From positions 9,779 to 41,019 of the forward strand of contig PMCB01000134.1 in NCBI GenBank assembly GCA_003153955.1: a DNA stretch of 31,241 nucleotides, given 5' to 3'. A program made the position numbers and the translations under genes. Below the pieces are notes generated by a model. That model worked only from the letters and a program-made list of their open reading frames with translations. It was not told where the DNA came from and did no database searches. The stretch is from Dehalococcoidia bacterium. GTDB taxonomy: Bacteria > Chloroflexota > Dehalococcoidia > Dehalococcoidales > Fen-1064. Below, in pieces: positions 22,502 through 31,240 of this stretch. Position 1 is the first letter of the stretch; each line of letters begins with the position of its first letter.

Positions 22502-23901
22502 TGGCGAATCAGATACGCGGCCGTTTTCAGAAAGAAGCCGCTAAAACCGCTCAGGATTACAGTTCGTCGATTCATTACGACTGGCGGCTGTATCCGTACG
22601 ATATCGCCGGCAGCATGGCGCACGCTAAAATGTTAGCCAAGCAGGGCATCATCACGATGGCCGAAGGCAAAGCCATTGTCGAAGCATTGGCCGAAATCGG
22701 GGAGGAAATCTCCGAAGGCAAATTCGAGTTCAAGCCTGAACTGGAAGACATCCATATCAATATCGAAGCCCGCCTGATTGAAAAAATCGGCGATGCCGGT
22801 AAAAAACTGCACACGGCGCGCAGCCGAAACGACCAGGTTGCGCTCGATATCCGGCTTTTCACCCGGGACGCCATAATTCATACTATCGGCGAAATTGTTG
22901 AATTGCAAACCATTCTCGTGGAACTGGCTTCAAATCACAAAACCACGATAATTCCCGGCTACACCCACATGCAGAAAGCGCAGCCAATACTTCTGGCGCA
23001 CCATTTCCTGGCTTATTTCGAGATGCTGGGACGCGACATCGAGCGGCTGGACAGCTGCCTGACCCGGGTGGATGTAATGCCGCTGGGCAGCGGGGCGCTG
23101 GCCGGTGTCGCTTATAATATCGACCGTAAGTTTGTGGCCGATGAGCTCGGATTTAAAGAAATCAGCCGGAACAGTCTGGACGCGGTCGCCGACCGCGATT
23201 TTATCATTGAGTTTGAAGCCGACGCCAGCCTGTGCATGATGCACCTTTCGCGTCTGGCGGAAGAAATCGTGCTCTGGTCTTCTGGTGAATTTGATTTTAT
23301 TGAAATTGACGATGCCTATACCACCGGTTCCAGCATCATGCCGCAAAAGAAGAACCCGGACATGGCGGAACTGGCCCGCGGCAAGACCGGACGCGTTTAC
23401 GGCAACCTGATGGGGCTGTTGACCACGATGAAAGGCCTGCCGCTCGCCTATAACCGCGACATGCAGGAAGATAAAGAGGGCTTTTTCGATACTGTAGATA
23501 CATTGATTTCCACCTTGGAAGTCTTCACCGGCATGCTGAAATCCGTTCGCATTAAAACCGATAAAACCACCGGCGCCGCGCAGATGGGTTATCTACTGGC
23601 CACCGATCTGGCCGATTACCTGGTGAGCAAGGGGGTTTCTTTCCGCGCCGCTCACGAAGCTACCGGCAAACTGGTAACTTACGCGATTAAAAAAGGCAAA
23701 TCACTAAAAGATTTGACACTGCCGGAATACCGCAAGTTTGCGCCTGAATTCGCTCAGGACGTCTATGAAATCACGGTGGAATCATCCGTAACCGCCCGTA
23801 ACAATACCGGAGGCACTGCCTATAAACAGGTAGCCAAACAGATTGCCGCCGCCAGAAGAAAACTCAAGGATTTCGAGTGTGACTGCGATGACGAACACTA
23901 A
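22501..23901 (+). CDS. argH: Argininosuccinate lyase
   Basis: ArgH splits argininosuccinate into arginine and fumarate, the last step of the pathway. It belongs to the fumarase/aspartase superfamily. [34 protein letters not shown] and the signature [15 protein letters not shown] (from residue 276) contain the conserved catalytic segments, including the mobile serine loop. Length 466 is typical. A short acidic tail ends [10 protein letters not shown]. It is coupled to argG by TAATG and its 3' end overlaps the rpe start by 14 nt. Confidence 0.96.
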   Translation: MANQIRGRFQKEAAKTAQDYSSSIHYDWRLYPYDIAGSMAHAKMLAKQGIITMAEGKAIVEALAEIGEEISEGKFEFKPELEDIHINIEARLIEKIGDAGKKLHTARSRNDQVALDIRLFTRDAIIHTIGEIVELQTILVELASNHKTTIIPGYTHMQKAQPILLAHHFLAYFEMLGRDIERLDSCLTRVDVMPLGSGALAGVAYNIDRKFVADELGFKEISRNSLDAVADRDFIIEFEADASLCMMHLSRLAEEIVLWSSGEFDFIEIDDAYTTGSSIMPQKKNPDMAELARGKTGRVYGNLMGLLTTMKGLPLAYNRDMQEDKEGFFDTVDTLISTLEVFTGMLKSVRIKTDKTTGAAQMGYLLATDLADYLVSKGVSFRAAHEATGKLVTYAIKKGKSLKDLTLPEYRKFAPEFAQDVYEITVESSVTARNNTGGTAYKQVAKQIAAARRKLKDFECDCDDEH

Positions 23902-24556
23902 GATAAAGATTGCCCCATCGATTTTATCGGCTGATTTTGCCCGGCTGGGCGAACAGGTCGCGGAAGCGACTAAAGCCGGCGCCGATTTAATCCATGTCGA
24001 TGTCATGGACGGGCATTTTGTCCCCCAGATCACCTTCGGGGAACTGGCCGTAGCGGCTATCCGCAAGTATACTACGCTGCCGCTGGACGTCCATCTGATG
24101 ATTGAATCTCCTGAAGATCAGATCGCGCAGTTTGCCAAAGCCGGTGCCGATATTATCACCGTCCATATCGAGCCCTGTCCGCATATTCACCGCGTCATTC
24201 AGCTGATCAAAAATACCGGAGTGAAAGCGGGTATTTCCATCAATCCGGCCACATCCCTGAGTATGATTGATGAAATCCTGCCGGAGGTGGACCTGGTGCT
24301 GGTGATGTCCGTCAACCCCGGCTTCGGCGGCCAGACCTTCATTGAAAGCACATTGGATAAAATCGCGCGGCTGCGCGCTGAATTGGATAAACGCAAACTG
24401 AACATCGAATTGGAAGTTGATGGCGGTATTAATGTAAAAACAGCCCCGCGTGTTGTCAAATGCGGGGCTACGGCATTAGTTGCGGGAGCGGCAATTTTTA
24501 ATTCGGGTGACAGTATTGACCAGGCAATTAAGAAACTGCGGCAGAGCCTGGTTTGA
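23888..24556 (+). CDS. rpe: Ribulose-phosphate 3-epimerase
   Basis: Rpe interconverts ribulose 5-phosphate and xylulose 5-phosphate in the pentose phosphate pathway. The TIM barrel shows [16 protein letters not shown] at the N-terminus, metal ligands in [39 protein letters not shown], and the phosphate-binding [12 protein letters not shown] with GAAIFNS. I start at ATG 23888 inside the argH tail, giving the usual [13 protein letters not shown] and 222 residues; the upstream in-frame ATG adds only out-of-frame argH sequence. It overlaps argH by 14 nt at the front and rpmB by 29 nt, tail-to-tail, at the back. Confidence 0.95.
   Translation: MTNTKIKIAPSILSADFARLGEQVAEATKAGADLIHVDVMDGHFVPQITFGELAVAAIRKYTTLPLDVHLMIESPEDQIAQFAKAGADIITVHIEPCPHIHRVIQLIKNTGVKAGISINPATSLSMIDEILPEVDLVLVMSVNPGFGGQTFIESTLDKIARLRAELDKRKLNIELEVDGGINVKTAPRVVKCGATALVAGAAIFNSGDSIDQAIKKLRQSLV
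24436..24469 (-). terminator. rpmB intrinsic terminator embedded in the rpe coding sequence
   Basis: On the minus strand AGCCCCGC (24469-24462) pairs with GCGGGGCT (24449-24442) around a 12-nt loop, followed by G and five Ts (24440-24436). This GC-rich 8-bp stem plus T-run is a standard intrinsic terminator, 58 nt past the rpmB stop codon. It lies wholly inside sense codons of rpe. Confidence 0.75.
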
Positions 24557-24746
24557 CCACCGGCTTCTTCGCCGCTTTGTGCTGGTTGCGGATGCAGCGG
24601 GTGCAGGCTTGAAGACGTTTCTTTTTCCCGTCTACCATGATTATCGCCGAATGAACGTTCGGCTCCCACATCCTGTTGGTATGACGTTTGGAATGGCTGA
24701 TTGTATTACCGAACGCAGGGGTTTTCCCACAAATATCGCACTTCAA
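24528..24746 (-). CDS. rpmB: Ribosomal protein L28
   Basis: L28 is a small 50S subunit protein. The 72-residue sequence has the family core [18 protein letters not shown] and four zinc-binding cysteines, Cys3, Cys6, Cys48 and Cys51, of the zinc-containing form. The start is TTG at 24746, supported by AAGGAGT 8 nt upstream; no in-frame ATG fits. The C-terminus is a short basic, Ala/Pro-rich tail. It is divergent from fakA, with a TATAAA -10 candidate at 24790-24785. Confidence 0.95.
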   Translation of the reverse strand: MKCDICGKTPAFGNTISHSKRHTNRMWEPNVHSAIIMVDGKKKRLQACTRCIRNQHKAAKKPVVKPGSAAVS

Positions 24747-24799
24747 AGCAGGTACTCCTTGACTAATTGTTGGATTTACAGTATTTTATATTAACATAC

Positions 24800-24842
24800 T
24801 CCGGCGAACTTAACAAGATTAGCGTACATTCCGGTGAAATTA
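24800..24842. promoter_or_regulatory. Pair of 13-bp direct repeats in the rpmB-fakA divergent region
   Basis: TCCGGCGAACTTA (24800-24812) and TCCGGTGAAATTA (24830-24842) match at 11 of 13 positions and are spaced exactly 30 bp start to start, close to three helical turns. The second copy abuts the fakA -35 box and the first is near the rpmB promoter region. They look like operator sites for one regulator acting on both sides. Confidence 0.5.
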
Positions 24843-24869
24843 GACAAAACTGGATACACCGAATAAAAT
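24841..24869 (+). promoter_or_regulatory. fakA operon promoter
   Basis: TAGACA (24841-24846), a 17-nt spacer and TAAAAT (24864-24869) each differ from consensus at one base. Transcription would start near 24876, giving a leader of about 47 nt with a GAGAGGTAAC Shine-Dalgarno sequence before the ATG. Confidence 0.65.
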
Positions 24870-24922
24870 ACATATATACCTGTACCTCAAAAATCTCAGA
24901 GTAACCAATTGAGAGGTAACGA

Positions 24923-26560
24923 ATGACAAAGAAAGTAAATTCAATTACCGGGCAGGAACTGCGGGAAATGTTCGCTGCAGCCACGGCCTGGCTGGAGAAA
25001 AATGCTCCGGATATAGACGACCTGAATGTCTTCCCTGTACCGGATGGCGACACCGGCACCAACATGTTATTAACGATGCGCTCCAGTGTTGAGGAAGCAT
25101 ACCGCGCCCCCGACCACAGCGCTTCCGGCGTCGCACAGGCGTTGGCCAAAGGGGCACTCCTTGGCGCCCGGGGTAATAGCGGCGTCATCCTTTCCCAAAT
25201 CTTCCGTGGTATGGCCGAAGATATGGTAGATAAAGAAGAAATCACAGGAGCCGACATGGCCAGGGCGCTTGGCAAAGCCTCAAAAGCCGCCTATAAAGGG
25301 CTCAGCAACCCCACCGAAGGCACTATCCTCACGGTCATCAAAGACGCCTCAAACGCCGCCATGAAGAAATCCGCCGGTAATGCCAAAGACCTTATTACGG
25401 TAATGGAAACAACCGTCAGTACCGCTAAAGAATCCGTCGCAAACACCCCGACTCTGCTCCCGGTACTTAAAGAAGCCGGTGTTGTCGATGCCGGCGGACA
25501 GGGATTGTATACCATTCTGGAAGGCGCCCTGCAGTATCTCAAGGGCGAAACCGAACAGATGCAGTTTAAAAAACCACAGGTCATCACCAGTAGTATCCCT
25601 CTGACACTCCGTCTCCCTGAAATGATCGCCGCCGATGAAGTTCCTTACGGGTATTGTACCGAATTGATGCTTAAGGGCGAAGACATGGACCCTGAAAAAT
25701 TGAAAACCCGTCTGGTTAAGAAAGGTGAATCGCTGATCGTAGTCGGGGACGAGACTACTATCAGGGTACATATCCATACTTTAGACCCCGGCAATATCAT
25801 CCACCTGGCCACGGGTTTGGGCACCATCCACCAGGTCTCCATCCGGAATATGGATGAGCAGCACCGTGATTTTGTCGCCGCCCAGAAAGAAAGGACTACC
25901 GCTACCGATGTAGCCACCATCGCAGTCGTCGCCGGTGAAGGCCTTGAAGAAGTTTTTACCAGCTTGGGAGTAACCGCCATTGTTCACGGCGGACAGACTA
26001 TGAACCCCAGCACTAAAGATATCCTGACAGCCGTGGAACAGGCTCCTTCCGATAAGGTTATTATTTTACCGAACAACAAAAACATTATTCTCACCGCTAA
26101 ACAGGTTAAACCGTTGACCAAGAAAGTAGTGGAGATAATTCCGACCGAGACCATCCCCCAGGGCATCGCCGCTTTGCTGGCCTTCGATTATGATGCCAAT
26201 CTGGAAACGAACACCGGTCTGATGAAAAATGCCATCGAGAATGTAAAAACCATTGAAGTTACCCGTGCCGTACGCTCTACTCAAATCGGCGGCCTGAAAA
26301 TCAAAAAGAAACAGATTATCAGCCTGCTGGATAATGAACTCATCACCGTTGGGAATAATGCCATCGAAGTCGTGATGGACACACTCAACAAGATCAATCT
26401 GGAAGAAAATGAAATCCTGACGATGTACTACGGTTCCGATACCTCGCTGGTTGAAGCAGAGAAAGCCGCGGTAACGATACGCGAAAAATATAAAAAATTG
26501 CAGGTGGAGATCATCCGCGGCAGCCAGCCCCATTACAACTTCATTATTTCGATAGAATAA
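24923..26560 (+). CDS. fakA: Fatty acid kinase catalytic subunit FakA (DAK2/YloV family)
   Basis: FakA phosphorylates fatty acids presented by FakB proteins, making acyl-phosphate for phospholipid synthesis. The N-terminal DAK2 kinase domain (about 1-200) has the nucleotide/magnesium motif DGDTGTNM (residues 41-48) and GARGNSGVILSQI, then VDAGGQGLY. A middle domain contains PYGYCTELML and VHIHT, and the C-terminal FakA domain (about 330-545) includes GGQTMNPST and ILPNNKNI. Length 545 is typical of YloV. Two FakB-type genes follow directly with an 18-nt gap, which strongly supports this assignment over dihydroxyacetone kinase. Confidence 0.93.
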   Translation: MTKKVNSITGQELREMFAAATAWLEKNAPDIDDLNVFPVPDGDTGTNMLLTMRSSVEEAYRAPDHSASGVAQALAKGALLGARGNSGVILSQIFRGMAEDMVDKEEITGADMARALGKASKAAYKGLSNPTEGTILTVIKDASNAAMKKSAGNAKDLITVMETTVSTAKESVANTPTLLPVLKEAGVVDAGGQGLYTILEGALQYLKGETEQMQFKKPQVITSSIPLTLRLPEMIAADEVPYGYCTELMLKGEDMDPEKLKTRLVKKGESLIVVGDETTIRVHIHTLDPGNIIHLATGLGTIHQVSIRNMDEQHRDFVAAQKERTTATDVATIAVVAGEGLEEVFTSLGVTAIVHGGQTMNPSTKDILTAVEQAPSDKVIILPNNKNIILTAKQVKPLTKKVVEIIPTETIPQGIAALLAFDYDANLETNTGLMKNAIENVKTIEVTRAVRSTQIGGLKIKKKQIISLLDNELITVGNNAIEVVMDTLNKINLEENEILTMYYGSDTSLVEAEKAAVTIREKYKKLQVEIIRGSQPHYNFIISIE

Positions 26561-26578
26561 CCAAGGAGGACCGGACAA

Positions 26579-27427
26579 GTGACAGTAAGTATTGTGACCG
26601 ATAGTCTTTCCGACCTCGCCGGCGGTTTGATCGGTAAACTTGATATCACCGTGGTGCCTTTGACCGTGTTATTCGGCCACGAAACTTTTCTTGACCGTGT
26701 CACCATCAGCACCGACGAATTCTATCATCGCCTCGTGCACGGCGATGTGTGGCCTGCTTCCACTCAGCCGTCCCCACAGGATTTTGCCAATACCTATGAC
26801 AAACTCGCCGAAACCAGCAACGAAATCCTGGTTATCATCCTCTCTTCCAAACTCAGCGGAACCGTCCAGTCAGCCACGGCCGGAAAGCGTCTGATGAAGG
26901 CCAAAAAATGCCGTGTCGAAGTAATTGATTCTCAAACAGTCGCCGGCGGCCTGGGCCTGGTCGTATTGTCTGCCGCCCAAAAAGCGCGGGAAGGCGCCGG
27001 GCTGGACGAACTTATCGAATTCACTCAAAAAGCCTTGAAACGGTCTCATTTCCTGGTCTATTTCGATACGCTCAAGTACCTGACCAAGGGCGGTCGTATC
27101 GGCAAAGCGCAGGGTTTTCTCGGTTCGGTTTTGTCGATCAAACCAATCCTTAATATCAAAGACGGCGAGATGTCACCTGTAACCAGGGTCCGTTCAAATT
27201 CAGCCGGGATTGCGTATCTCAATAATTATGTCAACAGTTTCAAAGATATCGATTCCATTCTGATCGAACATACCACCTCGGTGGAGAGCGCTGATCAACT
27301 GGCTAAAATTATCGCCGCCGCTCATCCCAAAGTTCCGATTCTCCGTTCTACTGTCGCCCCGGTGGCGGGAACGTACGCAGGACCCAATGCTTTCGCGGTC
27401 AGCGTCCTAGAAGCGGAAGGAAAATAA
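26579..27427 (+). CDS. DegV family fatty-acid-binding protein (FakB), first copy
   Basis: DegV/FakB proteins hold a fatty acid buried in a two-domain fold and deliver its carboxylate to FakA. Seen here are the N-terminal IVTDSLSDL, the lipid head-binding SSKLSGTVQSA, and the conserved FDTLKYLTKGGRIGKAQ. The start is GTG at 26579, 8 nt after an AAGGAGGA Shine-Dalgarno sequence. Length 282 is typical. It lies between fakA and a second degV gene, with which it shares the same architecture but only moderate sequence similarity. Confidence 0.92.
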   Translation: MTVSIVTDSLSDLAGGLIGKLDITVVPLTVLFGHETFLDRVTISTDEFYHRLVHGDVWPASTQPSPQDFANTYDKLAETSNEILVIILSSKLSGTVQSATAGKRLMKAKKCRVEVIDSQTVAGGLGLVVLSAAQKAREGAGLDELIEFTQKALKRSHFLVYFDTLKYLTKGGRIGKAQGFLGSVLSIKPILNIKDGEMSPVTRVRSNSAGIAYLNNYVNSFKDIDSILIEHTTSVESADQLAKIIAAAHPKVPILRSTVAPVAGTYAGPNAFAVSVLEAEGK

Positions 27428-27430
27428 TTA

Positions 27431-28360
27431 GTGCCGGTAAAAATTGTTACCGATAGCGCTGCCGACATTCCATCTGCCATTGTCCGGGAACTCGGAATTA
27501 CAGTTGTGCCCGCATACGTAAATTTTGGGAACAAAAGCTTTCGGGACGGGGTGGATATCAATTGCGACGAATTTTACGACAAATTGACCAATGGACCGGT
27601 TTACCCATCCACTTCACAGGCAACCCCGTCCGATTTTGCCGCCGTGTACCGGGAACTGGCGAAAGAAACCGATGAGATCATCTCCATCCACATGTCCGAT
27701 AAATTCAGCGGTACTTTCAGCTCGGCTCAACGCGGAAAAACCCAGGCTGACGTCAAATGCAACATCACAATGATCGATTCCGGGACAATCACTATGGCAT
27801 TGGGATTAATCGCAATGTCCGCTGCGAAATTAGCGAATTCAGATAAAAGCCCGGCAGAAATAGTGGCTAATATCCAACAGGGAATAAATAATACGCGTTT
27901 ACTGGGCACTTTCGATACCCTCAAATATCTCGCCCGCGGCGGGCGCATCGGCAAGGGCAAGGCACTGCTCGGCAGCATCCTCAATGTGAAACCGGTCGTC
28001 ACGATTCGCGACGGTGCAATTTCACCGGTGGGCAATTTCCGCACGCGCACCAAAGCCCTGGATAAACTAACCGAAATGGTACAAAGTGCATCCGGTGTCC
28101 AGGAACTGGCAATAGTACATGCCACAACTCCGGATGAGGCCCTAAATTTAAAAAAACGCCTCAGTCCTTTTGTTACTGATAACCGTCTGTATTTAGCCAG
28201 GCTTGGGCCGGCTATCGGGGTGCACACCGGTCCGGGCACAATTGTGTTGGTGATGAGAAATAACGGCGGGAAAACTGAGGTAATCGATGCAGCCTCCAAA
28301 CCATTAGTAAAACTGCCGCCTTTGCATTTGCCTAAAATAAATCGGCCGACACACCGTTAG
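27431..28360 (+). CDS. DegV family fatty-acid-binding protein (FakB), second copy
   Basis: This paralogue starts with VKIVTDSAAD and has MSDKFSGTFSSA as the head-group-binding loop and FDTLKYLARGGRIGKGK. The GTG start at 27431 lies 3 nt after the upstream stop, with GGAAGGAAAAT inside the previous gene as Shine-Dalgarno sequence. It carries about 25 extra C-terminal residues ending KLPPLHLPKINRPTHR, a proline- and basic-rich tail absent from the first copy. Organisms with two FakB proteins commonly divide saturated and unsaturated fatty acids between them; specificity here is unknown. Confidence 0.92.
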   Translation: MPVKIVTDSAADIPSAIVRELGITVVPAYVNFGNKSFRDGVDINCDEFYDKLTNGPVYPSTSQATPSDFAAVYRELAKETDEIISIHMSDKFSGTFSSAQRGKTQADVKCNITMIDSGTITMALGLIAMSAAKLANSDKSPAEIVANIQQGINNTRLLGTFDTLKYLARGGRIGKGKALLGSILNVKPVVTIRDGAISPVGNFRTRTKALDKLTEMVQSASGVQELAIVHATTPDEALNLKKRLSPFVTDNRLYLARLGPAIGVHTGPGTIVLVMRNNGGKTEVIDAASKPLVKLPPLHLPKINRPTHR

Positions 28361-28370
28361 GTTTGAGCGT

Positions 28371-30836
28371 ATGCCGGAAATTGACATTGGTTCACTGCGT
28401 AAAATCCTGGAATTAGAGCAAAAGAAAGGATGCTCCGATTCCGCCGTTATCGGCGGCCTGGACAAATTCATCCGTCAATGGGCCGATAAAGCAATTGAAA
28501 TCACTATCGCTCCTTCCCTGTTGGCGAAATTCCAAAAACTGCATGTGCGCGACGGCAAATACGCATCCTTGACGCCAAAGCAGCGTGAAGCTTGGATTAA
28601 AAGCGTCCTGGCGTTGGCAGTTGAAATTGAAAGCGGTGGAACGACAAAACCGGCTCCCGTCCGCAAGATTACCGTCAAACCGGAAAAACCGAAACCACAG
28701 CCTGAACCGGCTGCCGTTGCTGTCGGCCAATCGCTGGATGCTTCGATTACTACTATCAAAGGCATCAGTACTGCTTTCGCGGCGAAATTCGGCAAATTGG
28801 GCGTGAAAAGCATCCGCGATTTGCTGTACTTTTTCCCCGGCCGTCATGTCGATTATAGTCAGATGAAAACTGTTTCCCAGCTCCATGAGGGTCAGGAAGA
28901 AACGATCGTCGCCAATGTCTGGGAGGCTAAAATCACGATGCCTGGCGGCCGCCGCAGCACCGAGGCCATTGTCGGGGATGAAACCGGCAATGTCCGCGTG
29001 ATGTGGTTTAGTAATCCCTGGTTGGCCAAAACCTTGCAGCCTAACATGAAAATCGTGCTCAGCGGCAAGGTCAAGCTGTTTAACGGGCGTTTTGTCTTCG
29101 AATCGCCGGAATGGGAGCCGCTGGAAGAAGGCGACCTGATCCATACCGGCCGGCTGGTTCCTGTTTATCCCCTGACCGAAGGCCTGCATCAGCGCCAGAC
29201 CCGGAAAATGATCAAAGGCATCGTGGATTTATGGGCCGACCGCGTCCCTGATTTCCTGCCTTCTGATATCAAAACTCGATGTCAGTTGATTTCCCTGCCC
29301 CAGGCGCTTGCTCAGGCGCACTATCCCGACAATATTGATTTGAAAGACAAAGCCAGGCTGCGCCTGGCTTTCGATGAACTTTTCTTATTACAGTTAGGCG
29401 TATTAAGTAAAAAACGTGACTGGCAGGAAAGTCAGCCCGGCACTCCAATTCATCTTAACCAGAAAATACTGGACAGTTTTCTGCAATCGCTGCCCTTTAA
29501 ACTGACCACAGCTCAGCAGAAGGTGCTAAACGAAATACTGGGCGATATGCAGAAAAACGTGGCCATGTCTCGCCTACTGCAGGGAGAAGTCGGCAGCGGT
29601 AAAACCGTGGTCGCCACGGCGGCTCTTCTCACCGCTGTCGCCGACGGTTATCAGACAGCGCTGATGGCCCCGACGGAAATCTTAGCACAGCAGCATTTCG
29701 CCACTATCCATAAACTGTTATCCGCCGTCGGTCATTTGCAGGAAGAACGCGACCATCTATACGTCTATTCCGGGATTTTACCGAAACCTGTTACTATCGC
29801 ATTATTGATCGGGGCCATGACCGCCAAAAACAAACGGGAAATACATCAGCTGATTTTAAACGGCGAAATTGATATTGTCATCGGCACGCACGCGATTATT
29901 CAGAAAGATGTCGAATTTAAAAAACTGGGCTTTATAGTAGTGGATGAGCAGCACCGCTTCGGCGTCGCCCAGCGCTCTACGCTGCGCCAGAAAGGGACGA
30001 ACCCTCATGTGCTGGCAATGACGGCCACACCTATACCAAGGACACTCGCCTTAACGATTTACGGCGACCTCGACCTTTCGGTAATCGACGAACTGCCGCC
30101 GGGCAGACAATTAATCAAGACAAAATGGCTGCAGCCTGATCAGCGGGAGAGTGCCTACCGCTTTATCCGTAAAGAAATCGCCGTCGGGCACCAGGCATTT
30201 ATTCTCTGCCCGCTCATCGAAGAATCGGAGACCGTCCAGGCCCGGGCTGCGGTGGCGGAATATGAATACCTGTCACAGAATGTTTTCCCGAATTTGAGGA
30301 TGGGTTTGCTTCACGGCCGGATGGCTGCTAAAGACAAAGAGAAAGTGATGCAGCAGTTCCACGATAAAGAACTGGATATCCTGGTTTCCACGCCCGTCAT
30401 CGAAGTCGGTATCGATGTCCCCAACGCTACCGTAATGATGGTAGAAAGCGCCGACCGCTTCGGTCTGTCGCAGTTACACCAGTTCCGCGGCCGTGTCGGC
30501 CGTGGCCCGGATCAGAGTTACTGCATCTTATTATCACAAAATCCATCTGACGTCGGACAGCAGCGGCTCTCCGTGATTGAAACCGTGCATAACGGCTTCC
30601 GGCTGGCAGAAGAAGATTTAAGGTTGCGCGGCCCGGGTGAATTCTTCGGCACCCGGCAGAGCGGCCTGCCTGATTTGCGCATGGCCAAACTTTCCGATGT
30701 GGCATTGCTGGAATTGGCGCGCAAAGAAGCTGAAAGGCTCTTCACCAGGGACCGCCACCTCAAGAACCCAGAGAATGGTTTGCTCGTGAAAGAACTCGCG
30801 CGCGTCTGGACGAGTGAAGTCGAAGAATTGAGCTGA
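28371..30836 (+). CDS. recG: ATP-dependent DNA helicase RecG
   Basis: RecG remodels stalled replication forks and branched DNA. The wedge region begins with the helix-hairpin-helix-like ITTIKGISTAFAAKFGKL near residue 126 and an OB fold (about 165-260). The helicase core has Walker A GEVGSGKT (405-412), DEQH in VVDEQHRFGVAQR, MTATPIPRTLA, VGIDVPNATVM and LHQFRGRVGRG, plus the TRG-type LRGPGEFFGTRQSGLPDL. At 821 residues it is over 100 longer than E. coli RecG. The excess is an N-terminal helical domain (1-95) and a Lys/Pro-rich linker. It follows the second degV by 10 nt, as the last gene of the operon. Confidence 0.96.
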   Translation: MPEIDIGSLRKILELEQKKGCSDSAVIGGLDKFIRQWADKAIEITIAPSLLAKFQKLHVRDGKYASLTPKQREAWIKSVLALAVEIESGGTTKPAPVRKITVKPEKPKPQPEPAAVAVGQSLDASITTIKGISTAFAAKFGKLGVKSIRDLLYFFPGRHVDYSQMKTVSQLHEGQEETIVANVWEAKITMPGGRRSTEAIVGDETGNVRVMWFSNPWLAKTLQPNMKIVLSGKVKLFNGRFVFESPEWEPLEEGDLIHTGRLVPVYPLTEGLHQRQTRKMIKGIVDLWADRVPDFLPSDIKTRCQLISLPQALAQAHYPDNIDLKDKARLRLAFDELFLLQLGVLSKKRDWQESQPGTPIHLNQKILDSFLQSLPFKLTTAQQKVLNEILGDMQKNVAMSRLLQGEVGSGKTVVATAALLTAVADGYQTALMAPTEILAQQHFATIHKLLSAVGHLQEERDHLYVYSGILPKPVTIALLIGAMTAKNKREIHQLILNGEIDIVIGTHAIIQKDVEFKKLGFIVVDEQHRFGVAQRSTLRQKGTNPHVLAMTATPIPRTLALTIYGDLDLSVIDELPPGRQLIKTKWLQPDQRESAYRFIRKEIAVGHQAFILCPLIEESETVQARAAVAEYEYLSQNVFPNLRMGLLHGRMAAKDKEKVMQQFHDKELDILVSTPVIEVGIDVPNATVMMVESADRFGLSQLHQFRGRVGRGPDQSYCILLSQNPSDVGQQRLSVIETVHNGFRLAEEDLRLRGPGEFFGTRQSGLPDLRMAKLSDVALLELARKEAERLFTRDRHLKNPENGLLVKELARVWTSEVEELS

Positions 30837-30955
30837 GCGACCAAATATCTTTAGTAGGGTCGGGTTTGAAAACTGACATCCCCTGTTAACCTCGGATAAT
30901 TCATAACTCACCGTTCTTAACTCTAAACTGGCCGCAATTAATTCAAAGCTAATCT

Positions 30956-30990
30956 CTTCTCCCTTTAGAGGAGAAGACGATGATGAGGGT
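30956..30990. repeat. Dispersed CTTCTCC hairpin with GATGAGGGT tail
   Basis: CTTCTCC (30956-30962) pairs with GGAGAAG (30970-30976) around CTTTAGA, followed by ACGATGATGAGGGT. The layout, a CTC-rich hairpin then a GAGGGT tail, is the same as at 19744-19789, where the tail is AGAGGGTGAGG. Confidence 0.5.
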
Positions 30991-31209
30991 GTACAACAAA
31001 GCTGCCATCGGATTGTTAATTTATATTCGGTATTTTGATATTGTTTCGTATTTCGTCGTCATTGTTTGCCGAAGGCCGCAGCGAATCGTAGGTACTTTGC
31101 CGCAGCCAAATATATATCCAGTTCAACGAGCTGATGTACAGCTTGGAATTTCTTGATTATTGTTTCTTGATTCTTGGTTATTTCCCCTAAAAGAGGTGAC
31201 AAAATCCCC

Positions 31210-31240
31210 TTGACAGGCCTCGAATAACCCGTCATATAAT
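31210..31240 (+). promoter_or_regulatory. Promoter-like sequence at the window edge
   Basis: A perfect TTGACA (31210-31215) and a perfect TATAAT (31235-31240) are 19 nt apart, longer than the ideal 17. It probably drives a gene beyond the window. Confidence 0.5.

Noticed and set aside
28413..29189. 258-codon open frame on the minus strand inside recG
   Set aside because: Antisense to the RecG N-terminal half with Phe/Gln-rich composition typical of reversed coding sequence.
30838..30862. Possible terminator after recG (CGACC/GGTCG)
   Set aside because: Only five base pairs with a long loop and no T-run afterwards.
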